64,000 nucleotides of DNA from Crocinitomicaceae bacterium. Lineage in GTDB: Bacteria > Bacteroidota > Bacteroidia > Flavobacteriales_D > Crocinitomicaceae. The DNA is taken from NCBI GenBank assembly GCA_018402525.1, contig JAGYIR010000010.1:539576-603575 (forward strand), given 5' to 3'. A model generated the notes under the pieces. It did no database searches. It was not told the origin of the DNA and saw nothing but the letters and a program-made list of their open reading frames with translations. Shown here piece by piece: positions 9,262 through 17,765 of this stretch (the first letter of the stretch is position 1; the number at the start of each line of letters is the position of its first letter). Both the position numbers and the translations under genes were made by a program.

Positions 9262-10107
9262 ATGAAATCAATTATACTACTATCTTTAACTTGTTTGGCT
9301 TTCTTTGCCTCAGGTCAATTACAGAAAACTGATATTTACTTTGAGAAGTTATCCTCCGATTTAAAAGAGGATCAGATGGCGAAATTGAACAGACTTGCGG
9401 AACTATTAAAGGCTGATTCAACAACAATTCAAGAAATATCGGTCTATTCAGACACGCTGGGCACAACGGAACTCAATTTTCGTTTAGCGAAAGAACGCTT
9501 TGCGAACGTTACAAAGTTTTTGGGGATTAACGCACTTGAAGTTACTTTCACCGTGAATCTTTATGGTGAAGAGTTTCCTTTTGTGCCTGAAGAGTATTCG
9601 AAAGAATTGTTCAGACGTGCAACGATTGTTCACTTCGTTAAGGAAGCCCCTGTAGAAGAAATCATCGAAGAAGAAGTGATTGTAGAGGAGGTCATTGAGG
9701 AAGAAGTCATCGAAGAGGAACCGTCTAAGTTGCTTACCGAATTGGAACAGTTTGCTCAAGACGCAGCAGCGAAGGAAGTGCTTGTTCAGTTATCAATTTT
9801 ATTCGTTGGAGATAAGGATATTTTAATGGAGACGTCAGTTCCAGAGCTCCAGGAATTGCACAGGTTTCTGAATGATAACCCAAACGTCACGGCACATATC
9901 AGAGGGCATGTGTGTTGTAAACCCAATAAGAAATTATCAAAGGCACGGGCTTATAGAGTGTATAAGTACTTGATAGATCATTCGATTAGCAAAAAGCGAA
10001 TTTCTTACAAAGGATATAGCAATAAACGTCCATACACCAAACCTGAAATTTCAGAGGAAGACCGTCAAAGTAACCGTAGGGTGGATGTTATTTTCAAGAA
10101 ACTCTAA
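9262..10107 (+). CDS. OmpA-family protein with two OmpA-like domains
   Basis: 281 residues. A signal peptide (MKSIILLSLTCLAFFASGQ) is followed by an OmpA-like region (about 20-120, with SDTLGTTELNFRLAKERF), a very acidic EEVIEEE-type linker (about 130-152) and a canonical C-terminal OmpA domain (about 165-281: HIRGHVCCKPNKKLSKARA, GYSNKRP, NRRVDVIF). OmpA domains anchor to peptidoglycan. No barrel precedes them, so this is probably a periplasmic or lipid-independent tether. The double Cys in the GH-VCC element is unusual. It forms a same-strand group with the next two genes. Confidence 0.8.
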   Translation: MKSIILLSLTCLAFFASGQLQKTDIYFEKLSSDLKEDQMAKLNRLAELLKADSTTIQEISVYSDTLGTTELNFRLAKERFANVTKFLGINALEVTFTVNLYGEEFPFVPEEYSKELFRRATIVHFVKEAPVEEIIEEEVIVEEVIEEEVIEEEPSKLLTELEQFAQDAAAKEVLVQLSILFVGDKDILMETSVPELQELHRFLNDNPNVTAHIRGHVCCKPNKKLSKARAYRVYKYLIDHSISKKRISYKGYSNKRPYTKPEISEEDRQSNRRVDVIFKKL

Positions 10108-10172
10108 ACGGTAAGGTTTATTATAAATGGTTAAAAGCGATTGAAATACTCCGATCTTGGTATCTTTAGGGT

Positions 10173-10721
10173 ATGAAATGCTGGTTAACGATAGCACTTG
10201 TTTATGGACTCGTTTCTTGTGGTGATGTAAATCGCTCGGAGACATTGGAAAAAATAGCGCATCTTTCAACAGTTTTAGAGGCAACAACTGAATACCTAGA
10301 TGTCCCTGTATCAGATTCATTGACGAAGGCTGTAGAACTTGGTTATGCAACTAAAATGTCAATCAAGGAAAAGTTGGGTGGTGATACGTTAACCATGGAA
10401 AGAGCTGTTCAAATTGATGAGTATGCAAGATATATCCTGGAGTTTGAGCATTTGCAAGCGCAATTACCCATCGTTCGAAGTAATGTTGCTGAGATTCAAA
10501 GGGCACTCAATGCGCTAAAATCGGACATTGACCAAGAAGCTGGTAATCGCGCTAAATATGCCGATCAAATTAAATTAGAAGAAATGAAGGTAATGACATT
10601 GATGACCAAGATTGACTCAATTAGCAAGATAAAAAACGAAGGGCTCGAAGCATTTTATGAACTGCACAATAAAGTGACTGATTTTTCGCTTAATTTAGAA
10701 GAGAAAAAAGAAGAAGAGTAA
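10173..10721 (+). CDS. Lipoprotein of unknown function
   Basis: 182 residues. The lipobox GLVSC places the lipidated cysteine at residue 16. The rest is almost entirely helical, with a predicted coiled coil over about 85-175 (QRALNALKSDIDQEAGNRAK), and no recognised domain. Its TAA stop overlaps the ATG of the TPR gene (TAATG), so the two are probably translationally coupled. With the OmpA-like protein upstream, a periplasmic scaffold role is conceivable but is inference only. Confidence 0.7.
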   Translation: MKCWLTIALVYGLVSCGDVNRSETLEKIAHLSTVLEATTEYLDVPVSDSLTKAVELGYATKMSIKEKLGGDTLTMERAVQIDEYARYILEFEHLQAQLPIVRSNVAEIQRALNALKSDIDQEAGNRAKYADQIKLEEMKVMTLMTKIDSISKIKNEGLEAFYELHNKVTDFSLNLEEKKEEE

Positions 10722-12553
10722 TGATAAAGCGACTAGGTTTTATAATGATTTGTTTTGTTGCGACTGTCACGTGGTCGCAAGGAACCGATCAACAATTGGC
10801 GCAGCATTACTATAACAATGGTGAGTTTGACAAGGCTGTGGTGTACTACGAGAAACTCTACGGTCAAGATGAATCGAAGTTTAATTTCACTCGATACGTC
10901 GAATGCCTGACGCAAACAGGGGACACAAAGACAGCCGAAAAATTGCTCAAAAAGGCAGTGAGTAAGAATAAATACGATCAAGAGTACAGTATTTTATTAG
11001 CTACGTTTTACGAAGAAAACAACCAACCAGTGCAAGCGAATGAAATTTATACAGATTTGATTGAAACCTTGCAGCCTAGTTCAAGAGATATCATTGAATT
11101 GTACAAGACATTTAAAAGTAGAGGCAATTCAGAAATGGCGTATGCAACTTTGGTGCGTGGCAGAAAACTATTGAAAAATACATATCCCCTCAACATTCAG
11201 TTCGCCGAATACTATGGAAGTATCGGAGAAACGGAAAAAATGTTGGGTGAGTACTTGGATTTATTGGATTACCATCCAGCGTACATGAGTAGTGTGCAAC
11301 GTATTTTGTCTGTTCAAGTTGATTTTTCAATCGAAGACTCAAAAGAATATGAACTTTTAAAAAATGCATTGATTGAGCGTACTCAAAAGAATCCAGGAAA
11401 TTTGGATTATGCTGAAATGTTGACTTGGCTTTTTATCCAACGGCAGAACTTTGCTGCAGCCCTTGTTCACGTGAAAGCAATGGATAAACGAAGCAATTTT
11501 GAAGGAGGTAAGGTGTTTGATTTTGGTGCTATTTGCGTCGAAAACAACGATTACAGTACCGCTCGGAATGCTTACAAGTACGTTGTGGATATAGGTCCTG
11601 ATGGGCGCTATTTTTTGTATGCGCAAAATGCCTTGCTCAATGTCAGCTTTTTGGAGGTGACCACCCAGCGAAATTTTTCTCAAGCAGAGTTGGGTGAAGT
11701 ACTTCAGGACTATTCAGTTGTTCTCCAGAAATATGGGAAGAAGCGAACTACGCTTCCTGTTATCATGGAAATGACCTATATACAAGCCTTTTATGCTAAT
11801 CAAGCATCAAAGGCGATTACCTTGTTGAATGAAGCGTTGGAACTTCAAGGTCTCACTGATGTTCAATTAGCTGAAGTGAAAATGCAATTGGCGGATATTC
11901 ATGTCTTGCACGGAGATATTTGGGAAGCATCACTGCTGTACATGCAAATTGACAAAGCATTTAAGTATGAAACGATTGGACAAGAAGCTAAATTCAAAAA
12001 TGCACGAATTTTTTATTACGACGGAGAATTTAATTTTGCACAATCGCAATTGGATGTCCTCAAACAGGCAACATCTAAACTCATTGCAAACGATGCCTTA
12101 AAGTTGTCCTTGCTCATAACAGACAATTATGGGTTAGACAGTAATTTCACGGCAATGTACAATTTTGCCAAAGCAGATTTATTGGTAGAACAGCACCGCT
12201 ACAAAGAAGCATTTTACTTATTTGATAGTATTTTATCCGAATTCCCTGCACACAGTCTCGGGGATGAAATATTGTTACGTAAGTCTCGTGCCATGCAGTT
12301 GCAGGGGGAGTGGGGAAAGGCAGTGTCCTATTTGGAGGAGTTGCTGAAATACCATAGCATGGATATTTTGGCTGATGATGCGTTGTTCCAATTGGGTGAA
12401 ATTTATGAAAATCATTTATTCGACAAAGCAAAAGCAGCTGGGTTTTACAGACGAATTTTGTTCGAACACAAGGATAGTCTGTACACCTCAGAAACCCGAA
12501 AGAGGTATCAGGAGCTACGTGAATTTTTACCAGCCGAAGAGCGAACTTTGTGA
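10721..12553 (+). CDS. Exported tetratricopeptide-repeat protein
   Basis: 610 residues with a signal peptide (MIKRLGFIMICFVATVTWSQ) and TPR-type helix pairs throughout; clear repeats are at about 24-60 (QQLAQHYYNNGEFDKAVVYYEKLY), 480-515 (FAKADLLVEQHRYKEAFYLF) and 520-590 (KSRAMQLQGEWGKAVSYLEEL). TPR arrays hold protein complexes together, here in the periplasm. The start overlaps the stop of the upstream lipoprotein by one base. The specific partner is unknown. Confidence 0.85.
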   Translation: MIKRLGFIMICFVATVTWSQGTDQQLAQHYYNNGEFDKAVVYYEKLYGQDESKFNFTRYVECLTQTGDTKTAEKLLKKAVSKNKYDQEYSILLATFYEENNQPVQANEIYTDLIETLQPSSRDIIELYKTFKSRGNSEMAYATLVRGRKLLKNTYPLNIQFAEYYGSIGETEKMLGEYLDLLDYHPAYMSSVQRILSVQVDFSIEDSKEYELLKNALIERTQKNPGNLDYAEMLTWLFIQRQNFAAALVHVKAMDKRSNFEGGKVFDFGAICVENNDYSTARNAYKYVVDIGPDGRYFLYAQNALLNVSFLEVTTQRNFSQAELGEVLQDYSVVLQKYGKKRTTLPVIMEMTYIQAFYANQASKAITLLNEALELQGLTDVQLAEVKMQLADIHVLHGDIWEASLLYMQIDKAFKYETIGQEAKFKNARIFYYDGEFNFAQSQLDVLKQATSKLIANDALKLSLLITDNYGLDSNFTAMYNFAKADLLVEQHRYKEAFYLFDSILSEFPAHSLGDEILLRKSRAMQLQGEWGKAVSYLEELLKYHSMDILADDALFQLGEIYENHLFDKAKAAGFYRRILFEHKDSLYTSETRKRYQELREFLPAEERTL

Positions 12554-12573
12554 TCATTATTTGTATACACGTC

Positions 12574-12581
12574 TATCTTTG
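12574..12581 (+). promoter_or_regulatory. Candidate -7 promoter element for msrA
   Basis: TATCTTTG matches the Bacteroidetes primary-sigma -7 consensus TAnnTTTG and lies 51 bp upstream of the msrA ATG. The -33 half is not well placed: the nearest TTG motifs give spacers of about 10 or 23 bp. Confidence 0.4.
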
Positions 12582-12632
12582 AGATTTTGTAAGGATGCCT
12601 ACCCAACGTCGTACTAAATTCAAAAAAATAAA

Positions 12633-13259
12633 ATGAAAAACCTTGTTGTAATTTTAGCCGTCTTATTTTCTGTAAACGCCTGCGGGCAGGACAAACGACA
12701 TACAACCTCCAACGTTAGGAACCTGAGTAAGTACCAAACCGCCTATTTCGCCAGTGGTTGTTTTTGGTGTGTCGAAGCAGTGTTCGAATCCGTTGAGGGT
12801 GTCATTGAGGCTGAATCGGGCTACGCTGGAGGAGAAATGAAAAACCCAACATACGCTTTAGTCAGCGCTGGAAAAACAAAACATGCAGAAGCGGTAAAGG
12901 TTTACTATGATTCCTCAGTGGTTTCCTTTGAAACTTTGGTGGATGTATTTTTTAACTCGCACGATCCATCCACCCTGAATCAACAAGGGCCAGATAGAGG
13001 GACGCAATACAGATCAATTGCATTTTATTCAACGGAAGCTGAGAAAAAAGTCATCATCGACAAGGTTAACTACCTCTTGGAAAATAAGGTCTATTCAAAG
13101 GTAACTACGGAAGTTATACCGTTTAGAGCATTTTATAGAGCGGAGGACTATCACCAAAACTATGAAAAGCGTTATCCCAATGACAGTTATGTCCGAGCGG
13201 TGTCTATACCTAGGTTGAATGCATTCAAACGTAAAATGCCTGAGGTATTGAAAAAATAG
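12633..13259 (+). CDS. msrA: Peptide-methionine (S)-S-oxide reductase, exported lipoprotein form
   Basis: 208 residues. MsrA reduces methionine-S-sulfoxide in oxidised proteins. The catalytic motif is SGCFWCVEAVFE with Cys43; HAEAVKVYYD, FNSHDPSTLNQQGPDRGTQYRS and YHQNY follow at normal spacing. Unlike cytoplasmic MsrA it begins with a lipobox (FSVNAC, Cys17), so it probably repairs proteins in the periplasm or at the outer membrane. No MsrB domain is fused. It converges with glyS. Confidence 0.95.
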   Translation: MKNLVVILAVLFSVNACGQDKRHTTSNVRNLSKYQTAYFASGCFWCVEAVFESVEGVIEAESGYAGGEMKNPTYALVSAGKTKHAEAVKVYYDSSVVSFETLVDVFFNSHDPSTLNQQGPDRGTQYRSIAFYSTEAEKKVIIDKVNYLLENKVYSKVTTEVIPFRAFYRAEDYHQNYEKRYPNDSYVRAVSIPRLNAFKRKMPEVLKK

Positions 13260-13337
13260 TCGCTATCTTTTGTGATTCAAGTTGGATAATTGATTTTTCC
13301 TTACCTAGAAGATAATAACTCATTGTTGACAACTTAC

Positions 13338-14870
13338 TTATTTCAATAAATGCGTCAACGAGACTTTTTCTGCAATTATAGCATGCAGTGCATCAACTGA
13401 AACACGATCTTGCTTCATTGTATCTCTATCACGCACAGTAACGGTATTGTCTTCCAACGTTTGATGATCGATCATTACGCAGTAAGGAGTTCCAATCGCA
13501 TCTTGACGACGGTAACGCTTTCCTGGTGAATCTTTCTCATCGTATTGACAGTTGAAATCAAATTTCAATGCATCCATGATTTCTCGCGCTTTTTCCGGTA
13601 AGCCGTCTTTACGCGTTAAAGGCATAATAGCGACTTTGTAAGGTGCTAACGCCGGTGGTAGTGAAAGAACAGCACGTTCGGTATCGTTTTCTAATTGCTC
13701 CGTCTTATAGGAGCTACTCAATACAGCCAAGAACATTCGATCCAATCCAATGGATGTCTCAATGACATACGGCACATAATTTTCGTTTATCTCCGGATCG
13801 AAGTACTGAAGTTTCTTTCCAGAAAACTCTTCGTGTTGTTTTAAGTCGAAATCGGTACGTGAATGAATTCCCTCCAATTCTTTAAATCCCATTGGGAAGT
13901 CGAACTCTATATCACTTGCCGCATTTGCGTAGTGCGCCAATTTAATATGATCATGAAAACGGTAATTCTCATCACCAAGTCCTAATTTTTTATGCCATTT
14001 TATGCGAATGTCTTTCCAATACTCATACCATTTCAACTCCTCACCTGGACGTACAAAAAATTGCATTTCCATTTGTTCGAACTCACGCATACGGAAGATA
14101 AACTGCCGCGCAACGATTTCATTTCGAAAAGCTTTTCCAATTTGTGCAATACCAAAAGGAATTTTCATTCGACCTGATTTTTGCACATTCAGGAAGTTAA
14201 CGAAAATACCTTGTGCGGTTTCTGGACGCAAATAAATTTTAGCCGATTCACCCGAAACAGAACCCAATTCAGTAGAGAACATCAAGTTGAATTGACGCAC
14301 TTCTGTCCAATTCTTAGAACCAGACAATGGACAAGAAATCTCCAAATCTATAATCAGTTGATAGACACCTTCCAGATCATTGTTTTCCAATGTTTCACGC
14401 ATTCTATCTTCAATCTCTTTGATTTTTTCGGCGTTCCGTAATACATTTGGATTAGTTGCTCTGAATTCAGCTTCATTGAAGGCATCGCCAAAACGCTTCA
14501 GTCCTTTTTCGACTTCTTTATCTATTTTTTGACGAATTTTTTCAATGTGGTCTTCAATCAGCACATCCGCTCGGTAGCGTTTTTTTGAATCTTTGTTGTC
14601 AATCAATGGATCGTTAAAGGCATCCACGTGACCAGAAGCTTTCCATGTGGTTGGATGCATAAAGATGGCAGAATCAATACCGACAATGTTCTCGTGCATT
14701 TGCACCATGGATTTCCACCAATATGCTTTGATGTTATTTTTCAGCTCAGACCCTAACTGACCGTAATCGTAGGTTGCTGATAAACCATCGTAAATTTCAG
14801 AGGAAGGAAACACAAAACCGTATTCCTTGGCGTGAGATATGATCTCCTTAAGATTGTCTTCTTTTTGCAT
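13338..14870 (-). CDS. glyS: Glycine--tRNA ligase (alpha-2, archaeal/eukaryotic type)
   Basis: 510 residues. Class II glycyl-tRNA synthetase of the single-chain homodimeric kind found in Bacteroidetes, rather than the alpha2beta2 enzyme of most Gram-negatives. Visible landmarks: YDYGQLGSELKNNIKAYWW near the N-terminus, RPETAQGIFVNF and the motif 2 region IGKAFRNEIVARQ, motif 3 ETSIGLDRMFLAVL, and a C-terminal anticodon-binding domain (LAPYKVAIMPL...). Length is normal. The gene symbol varies between databases (glyS or glyQS). Confidence 0.95.
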   Translation of the reverse strand: MQKEDNLKEIISHAKEYGFVFPSSEIYDGLSATYDYGQLGSELKNNIKAYWWKSMVQMHENIVGIDSAIFMHPTTWKASGHVDAFNDPLIDNKDSKKRYRADVLIEDHIEKIRQKIDKEVEKGLKRFGDAFNEAEFRATNPNVLRNAEKIKEIEDRMRETLENNDLEGVYQLIIDLEISCPLSGSKNWTEVRQFNLMFSTELGSVSGESAKIYLRPETAQGIFVNFLNVQKSGRMKIPFGIAQIGKAFRNEIVARQFIFRMREFEQMEMQFFVRPGEELKWYEYWKDIRIKWHKKLGLGDENYRFHDHIKLAHYANAASDIEFDFPMGFKELEGIHSRTDFDLKQHEEFSGKKLQYFDPEINENYVPYVIETSIGLDRMFLAVLSSSYKTEQLENDTERAVLSLPPALAPYKVAIMPLTRKDGLPEKAREIMDALKFDFNCQYDEKDSPGKRYRRQDAIGTPYCVMIDHQTLEDNTVTVRDRDTMKQDRVSVDALHAIIAEKVSLTHLLK

Positions 14871-14893
14871 GCGGCAAAGATAATGAATTTAAA

Positions 14894-15009
14894 AAGAGTC
14901 AAGACTGCAAGAGTTAAGATTTTAAGACCTATTCTGTTGAAATGTTTTTCAATACTTGATGACATTCTTGAATCATCAATTTGGTTCAACAAATCAAGTC
15001 TTGACTCTT
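14894..15009. repeat. 13-bp perfect inverted repeat between two genes
   Basis: AAGAGTCAAGACT at 14894-14906 is repeated inverted at 14997-15009, straddling the gap between glyS and the downstream flavoprotein. The 90 bases between contain other GAGT/GTCTT-like words. Possibly a decayed intergenic repeat; no T tract, so it is not a standard terminator. Confidence 0.5.
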
Positions 15010-15014
15010 GTTGT

Positions 15015-16196
15015 CTAAAAATGTTTCGCCAAAAAATGCCCCATACTAAAACAGGCTTGGAGCAAATAACCTCCTGTGGGAGCGTCCCAATCGACCATTT
15101 CGCCAATGCAGTAGTGATTTGGAAGCTTTTGAATTTCGCAATAGTGCGATAAAGCACTTCTATCAATTCCTCCAACCGTAGAAATTGCTTCATCAATGGG
15201 TGCAGCTCCAGTAATGGTGATTGGAAAAGCTTTGATGAGTTTCGCTAATTTTTCTTTGGAGTGAAACTCTTCTTTCGACGTGATCGATTTTAACAAGTCG
15301 ATGTGCGTTGGCGAGAGTCGAATGTCGTGTTTCAAAATATCACCCATCTTGGTCCGCCACGATGACGATAGTTTCTCAAGAACTTCTTTTTGTCGAAGCG
15401 CAGGTTTAAAATCGATGGTAATTTGAGCTACTTTCTCTGTGAGAAATGCCTTTCTAATCTCAGAACTTAAGGCATAGATTGCGTTTCCTTCAAGTCCAAA
15501 TTGCGTCAGAACGACTTCGCCTTTTTGCGTTTTTTTCCCACAGGAGATCGCACAATTCTTAATGGGTGCACCAGCATGTTTTTCAATAAGCGCATTGTCC
15601 CACTCGACTTGGTAAGCACAGTTCGACGGTTCAAATGGGACGGTTTGAATGTTTTTTTCTTCAAAATAGGTGAGCCACTCGCCTTTAGACCCTGTCACTG
15701 ACCAACTCCCACCACCTAACGCAAAGACAACTTTATCAGTTTTAATTGTAGCGCCATTTTTAAAGAGCAAGGATTGGTTTTCATCCCAACCGATCCATTC
15801 GTGTTCAAAATTGAAACGAATTCCTCTGCTTTTGAGAAATTCAACGATGGTATCCAGCACTTCAATGGGTTTGATGCCTTTTTCTGGATAAATGCGATTG
15901 CTACTTCCTGTAAACGTTGGAATTCCAATTTCTTTCAACCATGCTTGCAAATCTGTATTCGTAAAAGAACGAAGTGCATCCTCCAAAAAATCAGCAGGTG
16001 TATAGCGTTGAATAAATTGTTCGATGTCCTCTGAGTGCGTGAGGTTAAACCCACCCTTACCAGCCACCAGGAATTTACGACCGAGTTGTTTATTTTTCTC
16101 GTAAATGGTGACGTCGTATTTCTGTGTGTCAATAAACGCAGCAAAACTTAACGCTGCGGGACCTCCACCAAGAATGGCAATTGTTTGTTTGGACAT
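15015..16196 (-). CDS. TIGR03862-type NAD(P)/FAD-dependent flavoprotein
   Basis: 393 residues. An N-terminal FAD-binding Rossmann motif (AILGGGPAALSFAAF), then GRKFLVAGKGGFNLTHSED, and a C-terminal second FAD contact (EMVDWDAPTGGYLLQACF). This is the HI0933/BaiN-related family whose substrate is unknown for most members; the GG[KR]CN element of true BaiN is replaced by GKGGFN, which fits TIGR03862. A paralogue lies 263 bp upstream on the same strand with a palindromic repeat between. Function is inferred only to the level of oxidoreductase. Confidence 0.85.
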   Translation of the reverse strand: MSKQTIAILGGGPAALSFAAFIDTQKYDVTIYEKNKQLGRKFLVAGKGGFNLTHSEDIEQFIQRYTPADFLEDALRSFTNTDLQAWLKEIGIPTFTGSSNRIYPEKGIKPIEVLDTIVEFLKSRGIRFNFEHEWIGWDENQSLLFKNGATIKTDKVVFALGGGSWSVTGSKGEWLTYFEEKNIQTVPFEPSNCAYQVEWDNALIEKHAGAPIKNCAISCGKKTQKGEVVLTQFGLEGNAIYALSSEIRKAFLTEKVAQITIDFKPALRQKEVLEKLSSSWRTKMGDILKHDIRLSPTHIDLLKSITSKEEFHSKEKLAKLIKAFPITITGAAPIDEAISTVGGIDRSALSHYCEIQKLPNHYCIGEMVDWDAPTGGYLLQACFSMGHFLAKHF

Positions 16197-16232
16197 GGGG
16201 TAAATATAGTGTAATTTGAGGTTAACTTCGTG

Positions 16233-16399
16233 TCCTCCCCCTGCTCCCCCTCCGAAGGGGGAATTCTAAATTTTGCTTTGTATGCCTATATATTCAGTTT
16301 ATTTAATAGTATCAGCTCTCAAGTTCCCTGTCTGCCGACAGGCAGGAAAAAAAATAGTTTTGACTCGTTTCCCCCTTCGGAGGGGGAGCAGGGGGAGGA
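16233..16399. repeat. 31-bp perfect inverted repeat enclosing a second hairpin
   Basis: The 31-bp arms at 16233-16263 and 16369-16399 are exact reverse complements, C/G-rich in an A/T-rich genome (core CTCCCCCTCCGAAGGGGGA). Each arm also folds on itself (CCCCCTTCGGAGGGGG). Between them, 16327-16346 forms another hairpin (CCTGTCTG/CAGGCAGG, one G-U, loop CCGA). Such GC-rich palindromes occur as dispersed intergenic repeats in Bacteroidetes genomes. It lies upstream of the TIGR03862 gene and downstream of its paralogue. Confidence 0.85.
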
Positions 16400-16459
16400 C
16401 TTAATTAAAAAGAGAGCATACCAAATAATTAATACCTTCCTAATCCGCTAATCAGTCAA

Positions 16460-17674
16460 TCACTTCAGTTGCCCCGCAATAAACCCAGTAGTCCAAGCAG
16501 CTTGAAAATTGTAGCCACCTGTAATTCCGTCGATGTCCATCACCTCACCAGCGAAATAGATGTTTTTACACACCTTGCTTTGCATGGATTTTACGTCAAT
16601 ATCTTCCAGACTCACACCACCGCAGGTCACGAATTCTTCTTTGAAAGTGGTTTTTCCCTGTACCTGATAGACATCGTTGGTCAACATTTCAATCATGCGA
16701 TTGATTCCCTTTTTTCCTATGTTTTCCCACGTCTGATCTTTTGGAAATTCATATTTTTCGAGCAAGAATTGCCACAAGCGATCGGGTAGTAGGTAAGGTC
16801 GATAGTTCGTTAGTTTCTTGTGTGTATGCTCTTGCGCAATGGTTTTTAGCTCATTCTGTACAATTTCTGCATTTTGAATGTTGACCCAGTTGACTCGAAT
16901 GTTAAATGAGTAATCTTTTTGACTAAGTATACGCGCCCCAAAGGCTGAAAGCTTCAAAATGGCAGGACCGCTCATTCCCCAATGCGTAATCAGCAATGGA
17001 CCATCCGACTTTAGTTTGGTTCCTTGGACGTTGACTTTTGTTTCTTCCACAACGATGCCCATCAAATCACGGACGTTCTCGTTAGGCATATTGAATGTAT
17101 ACAGCGAAGGAACTGGATCGACGATCGTGTGTCCCAATTCTTCGAGCCATGTCAATCCTGATCTTTTTGGAGAACCACCTGTGGCAATAATGACTTTATC
17201 GAATTGTAGTTTTTCGTCGTCGAAAGTCAAATCAATCTTATCATTGATGGCAACAATCGATTTTACGGTTTTGCCTGTGCTAATTTTTACGCCCAATCGT
17301 TGACATTCGGTCATGAGGCAATCAATGATGCTTTGAGAGTTTTGTGAGACTGGAAAAACGCAGTTATCTTCTTGGGTGACAAGTGGAACACCGCGCGATT
17401 CGAACCACTCCATCGCATGGCGTGTGTAAAACGTTCCAAACGCCTTTTTTAGAAACATTTCTCCTCGTGGGTACGCAGCTGCGAGTTGATTGATGTTTAC
17501 ACAACCGTTCGTTACATTGCAACGACCGCCACCAGAAACCTTCACTTTGGACAGTAGTTTTTGTGACTTTTCAATAATCACCACTTCCGATTCAGCGTGA
17601 TGTTCTTTTGCTGAAATTGCCGCAAAAAAACCAGCAGCTCCACCGCCAATTATTGCAATCTTTCTTTCAGACAT
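16460..17674 (-). CDS. BaiN/HI0933-type NAD(P)/FAD-dependent oxidoreductase
   Basis: 404 residues. Motifs: dinucleotide fold IAIIGGGAAGFFAAI (6-20), the family-specific KVKVSGGGRCNVTNGC (about 43-58), a middle domain with THWGMSGPAILKLSAFGA, and the C-terminal FAD contact GEVMDIDGITGGYNFQAAW. This is the standard HI0933-like flavoprotein family; a few members reduce bile-acid intermediates but most have no known substrate. It is a likely ancient paralogue of the flavoprotein gene downstream, same strand. Confidence 0.88.
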   Translation of the reverse strand: MSERKIAIIGGGAAGFFAAISAKEHHAESEVVIIEKSQKLLSKVKVSGGGRCNVTNGCVNINQLAAAYPRGEMFLKKAFGTFYTRHAMEWFESRGVPLVTQEDNCVFPVSQNSQSIIDCLMTECQRLGVKISTGKTVKSIVAINDKIDLTFDDEKLQFDKVIIATGGSPKRSGLTWLEELGHTIVDPVPSLYTFNMPNENVRDLMGIVVEETKVNVQGTKLKSDGPLLITHWGMSGPAILKLSAFGARILSQKDYSFNIRVNWVNIQNAEIVQNELKTIAQEHTHKKLTNYRPYLLPDRLWQFLLEKYEFPKDQTWENIGKKGINRMIEMLTNDVYQVQGKTTFKEEFVTCGGVSLEDIDVKSMQSKVCKNIYFAGEVMDIDGITGGYNFQAAWTTGFIAGQLK

Positions 17675-17765
17675 AATTGATTAATTCTTTCTTCATCAGT
17701 GTTAATAATAGAAATGGAGTAAATCCGCCAATTAGCTAATTAGTCAATCCGTAATCCACTCTCTC

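Noticed and set aside
12147..12557. 136-codon minus-strand frame over the TPR gene
   Set aside because: Antisense to the TPR coding region and without motif support.
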